This document shows, one piece after another, positions 23,568 through 32,517 of a stretch of DNA of 64,000 bases. Position numbers and translations under genes: made by a program. The DNA comes from Mucilaginibacter gossypiicola. Lineage in GTDB: Bacteria; Bacteroidota; Bacteroidia; Sphingobacteriales; Sphingobacteriaceae. The stretch's first letter is position 1; each line of letters begins with the position of its first letter. The notes under the pieces were generated by a model. The model was not told where the DNA came from and did not search any database. It was given only the letters and a program-made list of their open reading frames with translations. The DNA is taken from positions 868,001-932,000 of the forward strand of contig NZ_FOCL01000001.1 in NCBI RefSeq assembly GCF_900110105.1. The letters run 5' to 3'.

Positions 23568-23804
23568 TTATTGAGATGCTAATATGCAGAACGGATCCTG
23601 GTAAAACAGCAATTCAGTTGGCGAAACGTCTAATACCCTGGCGATCTGCAGGAAGCGATCTACTGTCAGTTTAACATGTCCCAGTTCGATCTTGCTGAAT
23701 GTATTTTGAGATATATTGAGTTTGTAAGCCACATAATACTGGCTGAAATTTTTGGACTCCCGGATCGTCCGGATGCGCAGTGCAACATCTTTTTCGCTGA
23801 CCAT
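23568..23804 (-). CDS. Small XRE-family transcriptional regulator
   Basis: A 78-aa protein from the ATG in MVSEKDVALRIRTIRESKNF; an upstream extension to 23888 has no conserved pattern. HTH_3 domain: FSQYYVAYKLNISQNTFSKI, then LGHVKLTVDRFLQIARVL. The start choice is based on where the family domain begins. Convergent with the sigma-factor gene. Confidence 0.82.
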   Translation of the reverse strand: MVSEKDVALRIRTIRESKNFSQYYVAYKLNISQNTFSKIELGHVKLTVDRFLQIARVLDVSPTELLFYQDPFCILASQ

Positions 23805-23939
23805 GAATTTTTGCTGATCTTTATATAAAAAACGAAAAAAACGGATCGTCGGTTTTTCATGGAAACCCGTAGCCCCTTTTCTCCCCAAATATCGATTTTA
23901 AAAGCGGGGCTGGAACCCCGCATCTCAATTACCGGATTC

Positions 23940-24260
23940 CTACATCTTCATGGTGGTATCCTTCATCATTTTCTTGTGTTTCATTTTCATCGGCTTCTCA
24001 ATCGTACCATCCATGTTGACACACTGGCCGTTTTTCAGCATCATACTTTTGCCGTCCTTCATTTTGACCATGCCATCAGTCGTCACCATCGTACCATTGG
24101 ACATTGTCATATCCTTATCCATCATCATGGTTTTGCCCTCTTTCATAACCATCATTTTCCCGTCTTTCATCATCACCCCATCCTTCATTTTCATGTGCGT
24201 TTGGGCCATGACACCCGCGCTGAACAACAGGGCCATTAATGCCATCAATAACTTTCTCAT
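23940..24260 (-). CDS. Secreted Met/Lys-rich repeat protein (DUF6799-like)
   Basis: A 106-aa protein from MRKLLMALMALLFSAGVMAQ, a Sec signal peptide cleaved after about residue 20. The mature part is repeats of the type MKDGxMMxxxG (MKMKDGVMMKDGKMMVMKEG and so on), ending in a His/Lys/Met tail. Repeated Met and His suggest binding of Cu(I)/Ag(I) or other metals in the periplasm, but this is inference. Repeats run from about residue 22 to 75. A His-rich frame on the opposite strand is a shadow of this repeat. Confidence 0.8.
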   Translation of the reverse strand: MRKLLMALMALLFSAGVMAQTHMKMKDGVMMKDGKMMVMKEGKTMMMDKDMTMSNGTMVTTDGMVKMKDGKSMMLKNGQCVNMDGTIEKPMKMKHKKMMKDTTMKM

Positions 24261-24885
24261 AATTTTTTGATTTACAGTTTTTAACACAACCGGAACCAGT
24301 AGAAAATGTTTACAAAATCACCACTCCTATACAGGATAATTTACTGCAAATCAATTATTTTAAATCTCAACTGATAGTTGAAAAAAGCGATGGCAATGCT
24401 ATCAACGTAACTTGAAAGTAAACAATAGTGGTGTCGGCGATTTATGCAATGGCACGCTTTCAGGAGAAATCAAGACCGAATAGCTTGCAATAAGAATTTG
24501 CGGAGTAAAGCGCCGCAACAAAATGTAAATGATGATAAATTCGTTCAAAAAATATATGCTCTTCGATCATCATTTACGCCCGTGCACGGCCGATATCCTG
24601 AGGATTGCCGCTAAGTTCTCTGAGCGATCGTAAAAAAAGTTGTCAAATTTTTTGACAACTTGCCTAAAATAGTAGTCAAACCCGTTTTCTACACGAACCA
24701 ATTTATAGATGATTTTAAACGGTTTGCGTCTTTATTTGATCATTAAGGCCGATTTCGGAAGATCTAACCCGTTTTGGGTCGAACCTGAAACTTCTTTAAA
24801 TTTAATGATGAATTTTAGCAACTGGGAAAAGGTAACAATAGTCTTTTAATGTTTTTTATACAGATTCGATGCCATTTATAGCAAA
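24261..24885. other. Gene-free region with two palindromes
   Basis: No gene recognised. It contains GTAAATGATGAT (24525-24536) paired with 24566-24577, and AAGTTGTCAAA (24637-24647) paired with 24651-24661 around TTT. The second looks like an operator or terminator. Both are perfect stems. Confidence 0.5.
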
Positions 24886-25080
24886 ATGGAAAGATTAGGA
24901 TTGAACCATAACAATGAACCAAGTTATATGGGCTATTTAACATTTGATGTTCCTGGACGGGTGTATAGCTACACAGCCGATGGGGATTTAAGTTTAGCTA
25001 CCGATGAAATAGAGCAGCTGATAGAATTTTTAAACGAAGTGAGGGAAAATCCACCGATGTGGCCGCAGCAAGGTGCTTAA
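24886..25080 (+). CDS. Small conserved hypothetical protein
   Basis: A 64-aa acidic protein, homologous to the C-terminal half of the 116-aa protein at 37501-37851: YMGYLTFDVPGRVYSYTADG here versus YFGYITFELPGKLFTYTADG there, and both end with a helix and an NPxxW motif. The upstream half is missing or out of frame, so this may be a truncated family member. Function unknown; no signal peptide. Confidence 0.6.
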   Translation: MERLGLNHNNEPSYMGYLTFDVPGRVYSYTADGDLSLATDEIEQLIEFLNEVRENPPMWPQQGA

Positions 25081-25292
25081 GCATTAATCACATAAAGAAA
25101 AAAATACTTATTTTGTACATACCCATAGAAAGAATGCATTATGAAATGCGGCCATACGGCCTAATTATCATTTTAGTTAACAAATAAATTATATTTCTTA
25201 TTTTGAAAAGGGTTATCTACCTTTCCACTTTAATTCAACTTTGCCAAGTTTGAGTTGTAAGGTCAACTAATCACTTACCCTATTCTTCATCC

Positions 25293-26156
25293 ATGTCACT
25301 TAAAACACATCAATTGCTACAAAAAAAGAAAAAAAACATCCTTGAACTCTGGATGAAGAACCAACTGGCCGATGAAGGCCTGCGGGAAGACCTGATCAGT
25401 AACGATGAACTGAGAAGTCAATCTGAAGAGTTAGTTGACGCTTTGGTGAGTAATTTATCGAGCGAAAATTTTACCGACCTGAATTCTGACGAATGGAGCC
25501 CGGTTATTGAAATTTTAGGAGGTATAGCCATAACACGTGCACGCCAGGGTTTCAGCCCCCGCGAAACAGGTAACTTTGTATTTTCATTAAAAGAGGCATT
25601 GCTTGAAGTACTGCAGGAAGAAATAGTTGATGAACCACAGCATTTATTTTCCGAAAGCCTCAAGATAAACCGCTTGATGGATAACCTCAGCGTTGTTACT
25701 TTTGAGACCTTTATAAAAGGCCGCGAAGAGGTTATTTTAAGGCAAACCGACGAGATAGCCGAAATATCAACCCCGGTAATCCGTGTATGGGATGGTATAC
25801 TTGCCCTGCCGATAATTGGCACCCTGGACAGTGCTCGTACACAAATTGTAATGGAAAACCTGCTGCAGGAGATAGTAGAGACCGGATCAAGCATAGCCAT
25901 ATTAGATATTTCGGGCGTGCCTGCGGTAGATTCGCTTGTTGCCCAGCATCTGATCAAAACGGTAAGTGCCACCCGGTTAATGGGAGCTGAATGTATTATC
26001 AGCGGTATCCGCCCGGAGATTGCTCAAACCGTAGTGCACCTCGGTATTGATCTTTCCAATATCATTACCAAGGCAACTTTAGCCAGCGCTTTATCACACT
26101 CTTTTAAGCTGATGAAGCTGGAAGTAAGAAAATCAAATACTACCGCTAAATTTTAA
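25293..26156 (+). CDS. rsbR: Stressosome co-antagonist RsbR (STAS)
   Basis: A 287-aa protein with an N-terminal helical globin-like sensor domain (about 1-150) and a C-terminal STAS domain (about 160-280). GTLDSARTQIVMENLLQEIV and AILDISGVPAVDS match RsbR of Bacillus. The second phosphosite Thr246 (GIRPEIAQTVVHLGI) is conserved; the first site is Ser214 (VDSLVA) instead of Thr. It forms the stressosome shell with RsbS. First gene of a five-gene operon. Confidence 0.92.
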   Translation: MSLKTHQLLQKKKKNILELWMKNQLADEGLREDLISNDELRSQSEELVDALVSNLSSENFTDLNSDEWSPVIEILGGIAITRARQGFSPRETGNFVFSLKEALLEVLQEEIVDEPQHLFSESLKINRLMDNLSVVTFETFIKGREEVILRQTDEIAEISTPVIRVWDGILALPIIGTLDSARTQIVMENLLQEIVETGSSIAILDISGVPAVDSLVAQHLIKTVSATRLMGAECIISGIRPEIAQTVVHLGIDLSNIITKATLASALSHSFKLMKLEVRKSNTTAKF

Positions 26157-26168
26157 TATTGCTTTATA

Positions 26169-26579
26169 ATGGATAAAATTCCTATTCTGCGGCTGGGCAA
26201 TTTTTTACTGGTTACTATCCAGGTTGATTTGTATGATCGGCTGGCACTTAACCTGGAGGCCGACCTGGTGCAGATGGTAAATAAAACGAATGCCAGGGGT
26301 GTTTTGATAGATATATCGGCGGTAACCATTGTCGATTCATTTATGGGGCGTATTATTGGCAATATCGCCAGTATGTCGAAAATATTGGATGCAGAAACTG
26401 TAGTTGTAGGCATGCAGCCTGCGGTTGCCATTACGTTGATAGAACTGGGCTTACCGCTTAAAGGAGTGCATACCGCTTTAGATATGGAGCGTGGCATGAG
26501 CTTGCTAAAATCGATGATTGATATAGATGACGAAGACATAGATCAAGAATCGACCGATGATGATATTATCACTCAGTAA
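26169..26579 (+). CDS. rsbS: Stressosome antagonist RsbS (STAS)
   Basis: A 136-aa single STAS domain starting MDKIPILRLGNFLLVTIQVD. Phosphorylatable Ser57 in VDSFMGRIIG corresponds to RsbS Ser59. The C-terminus has an extra acidic tail (DIDDEDIDQESTDDD) not found in Bacillus RsbS. It sequesters RsbT until phosphorylated. Overlaps rsbT by 23 nt. Confidence 0.93.
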   Translation: MDKIPILRLGNFLLVTIQVDLYDRLALNLEADLVQMVNKTNARGVLIDISAVTIVDSFMGRIIGNIASMSKILDAETVVVGMQPAVAITLIELGLPLKGVHTALDMERGMSLLKSMIDIDDEDIDQESTDDDIITQ

Positions 26580-26973
26580 AGACACCGTACAGGTACTAAA
26601 GGAACAGGACGTTGTTTTTTTAAAAAACCGGGTGAAGGAAGTCGCCGTAAAAATTAAAATGGGCTTGGTCAATCAAACTCGTCTGCTTACCGCAGCCAGC
26701 GAATTGGTACGCAATATGATGCGCTATGCCAACGGCGGTGTTTGCCAGATAGAGATTGTTTCAAGCGGCCGTAATAACGGTGTCAGGCTCATATTTTCTG
26801 ATAAAGGGCCCGGTATTCCAGATATTGACGCTGCGATGCGTGATGGTTTTTCTACAGGCAAAAGCCTTGGTCTGGGTTTGCCGGGTACCAAACGATTAGT
26901 GAACGAATTTGATATTAAGAGTAAAGTTGGCGAAGGCACAACTGTTACCATTATAAAATGGGCCAATGGTTGA
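26557..26973 (+). CDS. rsbT: Switch kinase RsbT
   Basis: A 138-aa GHKL serine kinase: TAASELVRNMMRYANGG is the N-box, DKGPGIPDIDAAM and GLGLPGTKRLV the G-boxes. It phosphorylates RsbS/RsbR and, once released, activates the downstream phosphatase. It overlaps its neighbours on both sides (23 nt with rsbS, 8 nt with the phosphatase gene), as expected for tightly coupled partners. Confidence 0.93.
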   Translation: MMILSLSKDTVQVLKEQDVVFLKNRVKEVAVKIKMGLVNQTRLLTAASELVRNMMRYANGGVCQIEIVSSGRNNGVRLIFSDKGPGIPDIDAAMRDGFSTGKSLGLGLPGTKRLVNEFDIKSKVGEGTTVTIIKWANG

Positions 26974-27976
26974 TGCTACACATATAAGTTTTGCCGCGGA
27001 CGACCGCAGCTATTTCTCGCTGATTAAAAAAGAGATTCACAGGCTGGCAATTGAAGCCGGGATGAATGCAGGCCGCATCAACGAGCTTGATCTCATTGTT
27101 GCCGAAATGACATCAAACCTGTATAAATACAGCGACGATGGCGAAATATTGATGGGTACTTTTGCAAACGCAGGCTCGCCATATATTGAATTGATCAGCA
27201 TTGATAATGGCCCCGGAATGGTTAACCCAGCCCGGATGATGGTTGACGGGGTTTCAACAACAAACACTTTAGGACATGGTTTAGGTAGTATGAAACGCCT
27301 TTCGGACACTTTTGAACTTTATTCTCAACCGGGTTGGGGAACTATCGTGCTTAGCCGTGTTTACAGCGACCCGGAAAAATTAAAAGCAGATGACGACGTA
27401 ATTATACGACCGATAGTGGTATCCAAGCCGGGCGAAAAAACAAGCGGCGATGGCTTTGTTTATAAAAAAACAGACAAATACTTAAAAATGATGCTGGCAG
27501 ATGGCTTGGGCCACGGCCCTGAGGCTAACAAGGCGATTAACGAGGCGGCCGCCGCATTCAAAGTATTCCCGGATTACAGCCCTACCGAAACATTGCGCTT
27601 TATTCACGCGAGTATTAAAAAAACACGTGGAGCGGTAATCAATGTGGTGGGCTATCATTATGGCGAAAAAAAATGGTCATCTGCAGGTATAGGTAACATT
27701 GCCGCACGCATGTTTGGGCCTGTAATTTTCAAAAGCCATATGTCGTACAATGGCATTGTGGGCCATAATATACCTAATACCATGAACGATCAGCAATACC
27801 CGGCTGATGAATTTAACCAGGTTATGCTTTGTTCTGACGGAATTAAAACCCGGATCGATCTGGCAAAATATCCGTTAATGTACAAATACGATCTTTCCGT
27901 TTTAGCCGCCGCCATATATAAAGACCATGCACGTAAAAACGACGACATGTCGGTGATCATAGCAAAAGTTAAGTAA
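26966..27976 (+). CDS. GHKL ATPase–PP2C (SpoIIE-type) phosphatase fusion
   Basis: 336 aa. The N-terminal half is another GHKL domain (ELDLIVAEMTSNLYKYSDDG, IDNGPGMVNPARMM, LGHGLGSMKRL). The C-terminal half is a PP2C/SpoIIE phosphatase (MMLADGLGHGPEANKAI, VMLCSDGI, RKNDDMSVIIAKVK) similar in size to RsbX. It probably resets RsbR/RsbS phosphorylation or works on the following kinase. The combination of kinase-like and phosphatase domains is an uncommon layout compared with Bacillus. Confidence 0.88.
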   Translation: MVDATHISFAADDRSYFSLIKKEIHRLAIEAGMNAGRINELDLIVAEMTSNLYKYSDDGEILMGTFANAGSPYIELISIDNGPGMVNPARMMVDGVSTTNTLGHGLGSMKRLSDTFELYSQPGWGTIVLSRVYSDPEKLKADDDVIIRPIVVSKPGEKTSGDGFVYKKTDKYLKMMLADGLGHGPEANKAINEAAAAFKVFPDYSPTETLRFIHASIKKTRGAVINVVGYHYGEKKWSSAGIGNIAARMFGPVIFKSHMSYNGIVGHNIPNTMNDQQYPADEFNQVMLCSDGIKTRIDLAKYPLMYKYDLSVLAAAIYKDHARKNDDMSVIIAKVK

Positions 27977-27977
27977 A

Positions 27978-29177
27978 ATGACAGAAGTAGTAAGCATTTC
28001 GCTCGAGAATGAAATGGACCTGGTGCTTGCTCACAAGCGGTCGATGAAGGTTGCCGAAAAGCTTGGATTAACCGTAGCGACACAAACAACATTTGCCACC
28101 GCTGTATCCGAAGTGGCCCGGGCCGTTATTGAATACACCGACAACGGCACGCTCACTATAGGCATCGAACAAAATAAAACGCGGTACGCTTTAAAGGCTA
28201 ATGTAACCTTTAATAGCGAAATTAAACTAATCGCAGGCGATGAAGGTTTTTATTATGCCCAAAAGTTAGTGCCCGAGTTTGAATTAAGCGGCGAGAATGG
28301 TGCTTATGTTATAGATATGAAGCTGGGACTACCGCGGTCATTAAAGCTTGACGCAGTTAAGATCAGTATACTTAAAAAATACTTTCACGAGGAACAGCCC
28401 CTTAATCCTTACGAAGAAATAAAGCGACGAAACTCGCACCTGCACAAACTAACCGCAGAGCAGGAAGAGGAATTGAAACGGACAAAACTGATAGACGAAA
28501 AGAAAACCGAATTTATCTCCATTGCGAGCCATGAGCTTAAGACGCCTCTAACCGTTTTAAAAGCCTTCACTCAGATGGCCAAAAGCACGAAAGAACCGGT
28601 TTCCGATCGATTGAAAGGATTATTGAATAAAATAGACTTGCAGTCTAATAAGCTAAATTCTTTGGTTCAGCAACTGCTTGATATCTCGCGGGCCGAAAAT
28701 GGCAATCTGCAATATAACATGCAGCAAGTAAAGCTTAATAGTTTTATCGTTGACCAATTGGCAGTTATGCAAAGCATTCTACCTAACCATATTATTAGCA
28801 GCTCTTTGGGCGATGATGCCGACGTAATGATCGATATCTTAAGGATGGAGCAGGTTTTTTCAAACCTTTTGGGCAATGCGGCCAAATACTCACGCACTAA
28901 TACAAGCGTAGAAGTTAGTTCAGCCTTCAACAGTGATGGTCACATTACCATATCAATTAAAGATCAGGGTATTGGTATGTCGGCCGATACGATGACGTCC
29001 ATTTTTGATAAATTTTACCGCGCCGAAGATGTCAGTAAAACCCACGCCGGATTGGGTATGGGGCTTTACATCACTTCAAAAATTGTGACCGACCATGGCG
29101 GTAAGATCTGGGTAGACAGCAAAGAGAATGAAGGATCTACTTTTCATTTCAGTTTGCCTAATTGTGAAGTTGCCTGA
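27978..29177 (+). CDS. Histidine kinase with N-terminal RsbT/RsbW-like domain
   Basis: 399 aa. Residues about 1-125 resemble a GHKL switch-kinase fold (FATAVSEVARAVIEYTDNGT) without obvious G-boxes. A coiled linker (140-175) follows, then HisKA with His185 in SIASHELKTP, and HATPase_c with GNAAKYSRTN, DQGIGMSADTM and GLGMGLYI. No transmembrane segment, so it is cytoplasmic and probably takes its input from the stressosome through the N-terminal domain. It starts 1 nt after the phosphatase stop. The output regulator is not adjacent. Confidence 0.9.
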   Translation: MTEVVSISLENEMDLVLAHKRSMKVAEKLGLTVATQTTFATAVSEVARAVIEYTDNGTLTIGIEQNKTRYALKANVTFNSEIKLIAGDEGFYYAQKLVPEFELSGENGAYVIDMKLGLPRSLKLDAVKISILKKYFHEEQPLNPYEEIKRRNSHLHKLTAEQEEELKRTKLIDEKKTEFISIASHELKTPLTVLKAFTQMAKSTKEPVSDRLKGLLNKIDLQSNKLNSLVQQLLDISRAENGNLQYNMQQVKLNSFIVDQLAVMQSILPNHIISSSLGDDADVMIDILRMEQVFSNLLGNAAKYSRTNTSVEVSSAFNSDGHITISIKDQGIGMSADTMTSIFDKFYRAEDVSKTHAGLGMGLYITSKIVTDHGGKIWVDSKENEGSTFHFSLPNCEVA

Positions 29178-29311
29178 GTGCACTTTGACTAAAAGTTTTT
29201 GACTGCTACCAGCCAATTCTATTCCTGCCGAGGCGATCAAAAAAAGCCATGGATTATTAAACATTAATTCCTACCGAGTGTTGCAGCTTTACCATTTGAA
29301 CCGGTATATCC

Positions 29312-30538
29312 ATGTCTACATTATCCGAACGATTAATTGAATTTAATAGCGGCCGCCTGCCCGAAATGGTGGCGCTGAAATATGAAGGTATGGCCGAAAA
29401 CCATTTCCGGTTTTTCAGGGGAACCTGTCATTTATTTTATGAGGATTTAGCCAAAGCTTCGCCCCTGCCCCTCTCACCATTAGGTTGGATCTGCGGCGAC
29501 CTGCACATTGAAAATTTTGGCAGTTATAAAGGCGATAATAAGCTGGTTTATTTCGACCTGAACGATTTCGACGAGGCCGTACTCGCCCCGGTTTGCTATG
29601 AACTGGCACGGATGACGGCCAGTATTTTTATCGCTTTTGACAATCTTGGTTTCAAGCCTGAAAAAGCTTTAAAAATGGCTCAGTTGTATATCCGCGATTA
29701 TGCGAATACATTGTTGAACGCAAAAGCGATCAGTATAGAACCGCGTACAGCAAGGGGAATTGTGAAGGAGTTTTTGAACAGGGCAGATCATAGCAATGAG
29801 AAAGATTTGCTAAAAAAGCGCACCATCAGCAAAAAACGGAAGATCATCCTTTCGCTGGAAGATGAACGCCATTTTAAGCTGGATAAAAAGCTAAAAAGCG
29901 AACTGAAATCCCATATCAATGAATGGGTACAGAACAGTGATGATGGCCCTTACAATTACGAGGTTATCAGCACGGTTTTTCGCCTGGCCGGAACCGGAAG
30001 TATCGGCGTAAGGCGTTACCTGTTCCTTTTAAAAAGTACCAACACGAAAAACAAATACCTGATGCTGGATATGAAGCAGTCCATGCAATCGTCAGTGTAT
30101 CCTTATCTGCCGGTACAACAGCTGGATTGGCCTAATGAATCGGAACGGATTATCAATATCCAGAAACGCATGCAGCAGGTGCCCGCAGCCTTGTTAAGTA
30201 CCACCAGATTTCGCGGCGATACTTTTGTGATCCAGGAACTGCAACCGGTTAAAGACACTATTAAATTTAAACAATTGAATAATTACCGGGATATGTACCA
30301 GGTGATCAGTGATATGGCAACACTCACCGCTTCCTCGCATTTGCGGAGCGGCGGCATGCAAGGCTCTTCCATTATTGATGATCTGATCGCTTTTGGGAAA
30401 TCGGAAGAGTGGCAATCACTACTGATAGATTATGCGGAAAATTATGCAGCGAAGGTAAAATCCGACTACAGGCAGTTTATCAAGGATTATAAAAAAGGCT
30501 TGTTTAAGCAGAAACTTGCAGATGATTTTATTAAATAA
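29312..30538 (+). CDS. DUF2252 family protein
   Basis: A 408-aa protein with the kinase-like fold of DUF2252: FRGTCHLFYEDLA, WICGDLHIENFGSYKGDNKL and VYFDLNDFDEAVLAPVCYEL are the conserved nucleotide/metal-site pattern (GDxHxxNFG and DxNDFDE). Full length and intact. Its biological role is not known. It lies 135 nt after the stressosome operon. Confidence 0.88.
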   Translation: MSTLSERLIEFNSGRLPEMVALKYEGMAENHFRFFRGTCHLFYEDLAKASPLPLSPLGWICGDLHIENFGSYKGDNKLVYFDLNDFDEAVLAPVCYELARMTASIFIAFDNLGFKPEKALKMAQLYIRDYANTLLNAKAISIEPRTARGIVKEFLNRADHSNEKDLLKKRTISKKRKIILSLEDERHFKLDKKLKSELKSHINEWVQNSDDGPYNYEVISTVFRLAGTGSIGVRRYLFLLKSTNTKNKYLMLDMKQSMQSSVYPYLPVQQLDWPNESERIINIQKRMQQVPAALLSTTRFRGDTFVIQELQPVKDTIKFKQLNNYRDMYQVISDMATLTASSHLRSGGMQGSSIIDDLIAFGKSEEWQSLLIDYAENYAAKVKSDYRQFIKDYKKGLFKQKLADDFIK

Positions 30539-30712
30539 CGCATGTGTGTTTACAGCAATCGCCGATAGGGACATCCTCTATATGAAAAACCTACGAAGAA
30601 AGTATCCGATAAAGGAGCAAAAAATACCGCCAAATAAAATAGTTAGGATCTCTTAACCGGATTTTTATTTATTATATTTATTGCTCAGTCTTTATTCTCC
30701 CACGTAGATTTT

Positions 30713-31879
30713 ATGGAACTATGCGCTTTAACAAAAGAGGTGGCTGTTGCAGCCAATCTCTGTTTCGATCAGGAAGTGCATTTATTTTTACGCGAATGGG
30801 TTAACGGGCATCAGCAAAATACACTGTTGCAATTTCAACAACCCTTTGATGAATATATCATAAATGACGCTCTGCGGGATTTCTTTTTAAACACGAGGCA
30901 CCCTATTCAGCAGTTATTAAAAAACCGATTCATTGCCAGCCATTTAGGCCGCCGCTCAAAATTGGTGTATTTTGATCCCCTCAGCGGTGATCCCTTATTG
31001 GCGGCTACGGAGCAGCGGATATATAATCTTGCCCGCCGTATGGATAGCGAAAGTATGCATGTGCCGTTCCGCGCTATTCATCCTAATAAGCAGACAGAAG
31101 CAGGAGATACGGCCGATATCAGCACTTACCCAATAGGCTCGGCACTTTGCTATAACAGTGGCAATCATTTTATGAGCCGCCCTGCAAACGGGAATGTTTT
31201 TAACGAGAACAGTAAACGTTGCACAGCGAAGTCGGAAGACCGGCTGCACATCCTGTTTAAACGCGGTTTTTTAGAAGACAGGTTGCAGGATATTAAAATA
31301 CTCGCCGCCACTATGCAAAACGAATGCGTAAATGTACCGCAGTTTTTTGTGATCTACAGCAGGCATTCGCAGCAGGAAGGGCATTTCGGCAGTTCTTTAG
31401 TAATCATGGATCCGGCGAATCCTGACTTTCCAATGCGGGTTTTAGTTTGTGATACCTTGCTTAAAGATCTGCCGCAACATCCGCGCTGGTGGAATTATTT
31501 CATTGAAGAATATTCGAACGTTTTCGGCCCGGGTATAACCGAAATTATAGAAGACCTCTCGCATCCACTGCAAAAGGTGAACGTAAAAGGTGATCATCCC
31601 TATAACCACGATTGGGACTGCCCCTATTATGCGGCCAGCATGGCCGAAGCACTGGCAGATTTGGTGAAAACCGATCCGGGCATGCTGTTAAATGGAAGTC
31701 TGGAAACCATCCACAACGCGATGAAAAACCTGATGCCGGATTATTATAAAAAAGATCACGAGTTGAAAGACAGACAGGAGATCCGCAAGGCAAACCGTTC
31801 AAGGCGTTGGCTAAGCGGACGTGAGGTGATCAAAGACCTGGTAATTGAAATCAACCGGAAATCATCATACGAACTTTAA
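30713..31879 (+). CDS. Candidate CE-clan (Ulp1/YopJ-like) cysteine protease
   Basis: A 388-aa protein of no named family that I recognise. Residues 224-303 show the order His-Asp-Cys of clan CE: EGHFGSSLVIMDP with His224, LVCDTLL with Asp247, Gln287 and DWDCPYYAASMAEAL with Cys303 (compare the DCG-x-YxxxxAE pattern of Ulp1/C48). Spacings (23 and 56) are close to Ulp1. There is no signal peptide; the N-terminal 200 residues are unrelated to known domains and the C-terminus is basic. Known clan members cleave ubiquitin-like proteins or acetylate host proteins; what it does in a free-living Bacteroidota is unclear. Confidence 0.5.
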   Translation: MELCALTKEVAVAANLCFDQEVHLFLREWVNGHQQNTLLQFQQPFDEYIINDALRDFFLNTRHPIQQLLKNRFIASHLGRRSKLVYFDPLSGDPLLAATEQRIYNLARRMDSESMHVPFRAIHPNKQTEAGDTADISTYPIGSALCYNSGNHFMSRPANGNVFNENSKRCTAKSEDRLHILFKRGFLEDRLQDIKILAATMQNECVNVPQFFVIYSRHSQQEGHFGSSLVIMDPANPDFPMRVLVCDTLLKDLPQHPRWWNYFIEEYSNVFGPGITEIIEDLSHPLQKVNVKGDHPYNHDWDCPYYAASMAEALADLVKTDPGMLLNGSLETIHNAMKNLMPDYYKKDHELKDRQEIRKANRSRRWLSGREVIKDLVIEINRKSSYEL

Positions 31880-31912
31880 TTGAAATGAAGGCTTACCGGG
31901 AGTCGCAGCAAA

Positions 31913-32137
31913 TTAATCCAGGATAATATACCACTGATTGTCGTTATTTAGCGCATAAACCAGGCCGTCGCTCATTTCATAAATATCACGGCCATACTTT
32001 TCACTATGATAGATCTTTTCATCGCGAATCACGGTACCGTCATTTTTTATCCGCAAAAATAGCAGTAATGCGCCAAGATTAGGCGCGACATCTTTGAGAT
32101 GCCGCGCCTCCCCTTCTTTAATAAATGCCGAACTCAC
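31913..32137 (-). CDS. Small hypothetical protein coupled to the DksA-like gene
   Basis: A 74-aa protein starting with GTG, whose first bases overlap the stop of the DksA-like gene (GTGA). It contains LGALLLFLRIKNDGT and a C-terminal segment rich in Tyr/Asp (SDGLVYALNNDNQWYIILD). No family recognised. Coupling suggests it works with its upstream partner. Confidence 0.55.
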   Translation of the reverse strand: MSSAFIKEGEARHLKDVAPNLGALLLFLRIKNDGTVIRDEKIYHSEKYGRDIYEMSDGLVYALNNDNQWYIILD

Positions 32138-32517
32138 GCTTGTTTAAGTTTTGCTTCCATGCTCTGAGTAGTGTGTGGCACAGCAAGCAGGCGCTCTTTA
32201 GGAATCAGTTTACCCGTGGACCTGCAAATACCATAAGTTTTGGTTTCAATACGCATCAGAGCGGCTTCAAGCTGCTCAATAAACTTTTTCTGACGTGCTG
32301 CCAGTTGATTGGTTTGCTCTTTCTCAAAAGTAGCTGAGCCATCTTCCAAAGTCTTGCCAGCTATCGCGGCATCGTCGCCATTTGAGTTAGCAGCGCTAAG
32401 TGTTCCAACCAGTTCTTGTAGCTCTTCTCGTGCCATACTGATCTTGTCTTTAATCAATATTTTAAACTCATCTAATTCTTTATCGTTGTACCTTGTTTTA
32501 GTATTTCCTTGTTGCAT
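32134..32517 (-). CDS. TraR/DksA-family protein lacking zinc cysteines
   Basis: A 127-aa protein with an N-terminal coiled coil (KTRYNDKELDEFKILIKDKI to about 100) and a C-terminal TraR/DksA finger region YGICRSTGKLIPKERLLAVP. Only one of the four zinc-binding Cys remains, as in other Bacteroidota DksA-like proteins. Acts on RNA polymerase by insertion of the coiled coil into the secondary channel (family knowledge). Confidence 0.85.
   Translation of the reverse strand: MQQGNTKTRYNDKELDEFKILIKDKISMAREELQELVGTLSAANSNGDDAAIAGKTLEDGSATFEKEQTNQLAARQKKFIEQLEAALMRIETKTYGICRSTGKLIPKERLLAVPHTTQSMEAKLKQA

Noticed and set aside
23859..24239. Plus-strand frame of 126 codons rich in histidine (HFHLHxxHH-type)
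   Set aside because: It is the reverse shadow of the Met/Lys repeats of the secreted protein at 23940-24260; Met/Asp codons read backwards give His/Ile. No start context or family.
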